DNA of 64,000 nucleotides from Lucifuga dentata (taxonomy: Eukaryota > Chordata > Actinopteri > Ophidiiformes > Bythitidae), in contig VXCM01000305.1 of NCBI GenBank assembly GCA_014773175.1, positions 561,191 to 625,190 on the forward strand. The letters run 5' to 3'. The notes beneath the pieces are model-generated. The model searched no databases. It was not told where the DNA came from and worked only from the letters and a program-made list of their open reading frames with translations. The position numbers were made by a program, and so were the translations under genes. Below, in pieces: positions 63,939 to 64,000 of this stretch. Numbering within the stretch: the first letter of the stretch is position 1; each line of letters begins with the position of its first letter.

Positions 63939-64000
63939 TATCTTCTTTTCCTTTCGGCTTTCCCTTCAGGGGTCACCACAGCGAATCATCTGCCTCCATC
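63939..64000 (+). mobile_element. Teleost dispersed repeat cut by the window edge
   Basis: ATCTTCTTTTCCTTTCGGCT, TTCCCTTCAGGGGTCACCAC and AGCGAATCATCTGCCTCCATC closely follow a repeat found throughout percomorph genomes (GGGGTCGCCACAGCGAATCA). It is little diverged, so this copy may be young. The rest lies beyond position 64000. Confidence 0.65.

Overview
This window looks like 64 kb of non-coding, AT-rich nuclear DNA from a bony fish, probably a percomorph teleost. The evidence is the dense microsatellites (long ATCT, ATCC, AC, TC, TTTC, AAT and AGT arrays) and several dispersed sequences I recognise as teleost repeats. These include a TTTAAAGGGG-ended DNA element, a repeat with a 'GGTGGTGCAGTG' head and a 'CCACCATCAAAA' tail, LINE-type tails, a ZMYM1-like hAT element and a Tc1-like element. 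There is no operon structure, and I found no rRNA, tRNA or CRISPR array. No open reading frame looks like a host protein. The longest (139 codons at 6741-7160) is about what chance gives in DNA of this composition. The window is best read as intergenic DNA or the inside of a very large intron.

Layout. 1-8 kb: plain non-coding DNA with a GGAT array, a TTTA array and a compact palindrome at 3.12 kb. 8.2-9.4 kb: a decayed DNA-transposon-like repeat (copy A) with a ~640 bp TA-flanked inverted-repeat element nested in it. 10.9-12.9 kb: an ATCT array, pieces of a SINE-like teleost repeat and a 32-bp direct repeat. 14.35-14.82 kb: a minus-strand copy (C) of the family seen at 8.2 kb. 15-27 kb: microsatellites, a 75-bp tandem duplication, homopolymer/N assembly joins and one dispersed repeat piece. 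27.6-33 kb: two blocks that look like conserved regulatory DNA. 33.6-34.5 kb: the 5' part of a hAT element with a broken ZMYM1-like first exon. 35.3 kb: a LINE-like tail. 36.6-44.2 kb: microsatellites, family copy B at 42.55-42.9 kb, a 21-bp minisatellite and a 70-N gap. 46-47.5 kb: a hAT terminus and a perfect 20-bp-arm hairpin. 50.3-51.0 kb: a dead Tc1 transposase. 53-64 kb: more repeat pieces, an inverted-repeat element at 60.17-60.69 kb, candidate regulatory blocks at 54.3, 60.9 and 62.8 kb, and a teleost repeat running off the right edge.

No genes work together here. What can be read is a history of transposon insertion and decay. The best-supported event is the nested insertion at 8.4-9.0 kb, for which the related copies at 14.35 and 42.55 kb act as uninterrupted comparisons. 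The most unusual observation is that copies B and C both carry a perfect hairpin at the same place but with unrelated stem sequences. I did not find a convincing new biological system. Calls of regulatory conservation are judged from sequence texture and motifs only and need a cross-species alignment.
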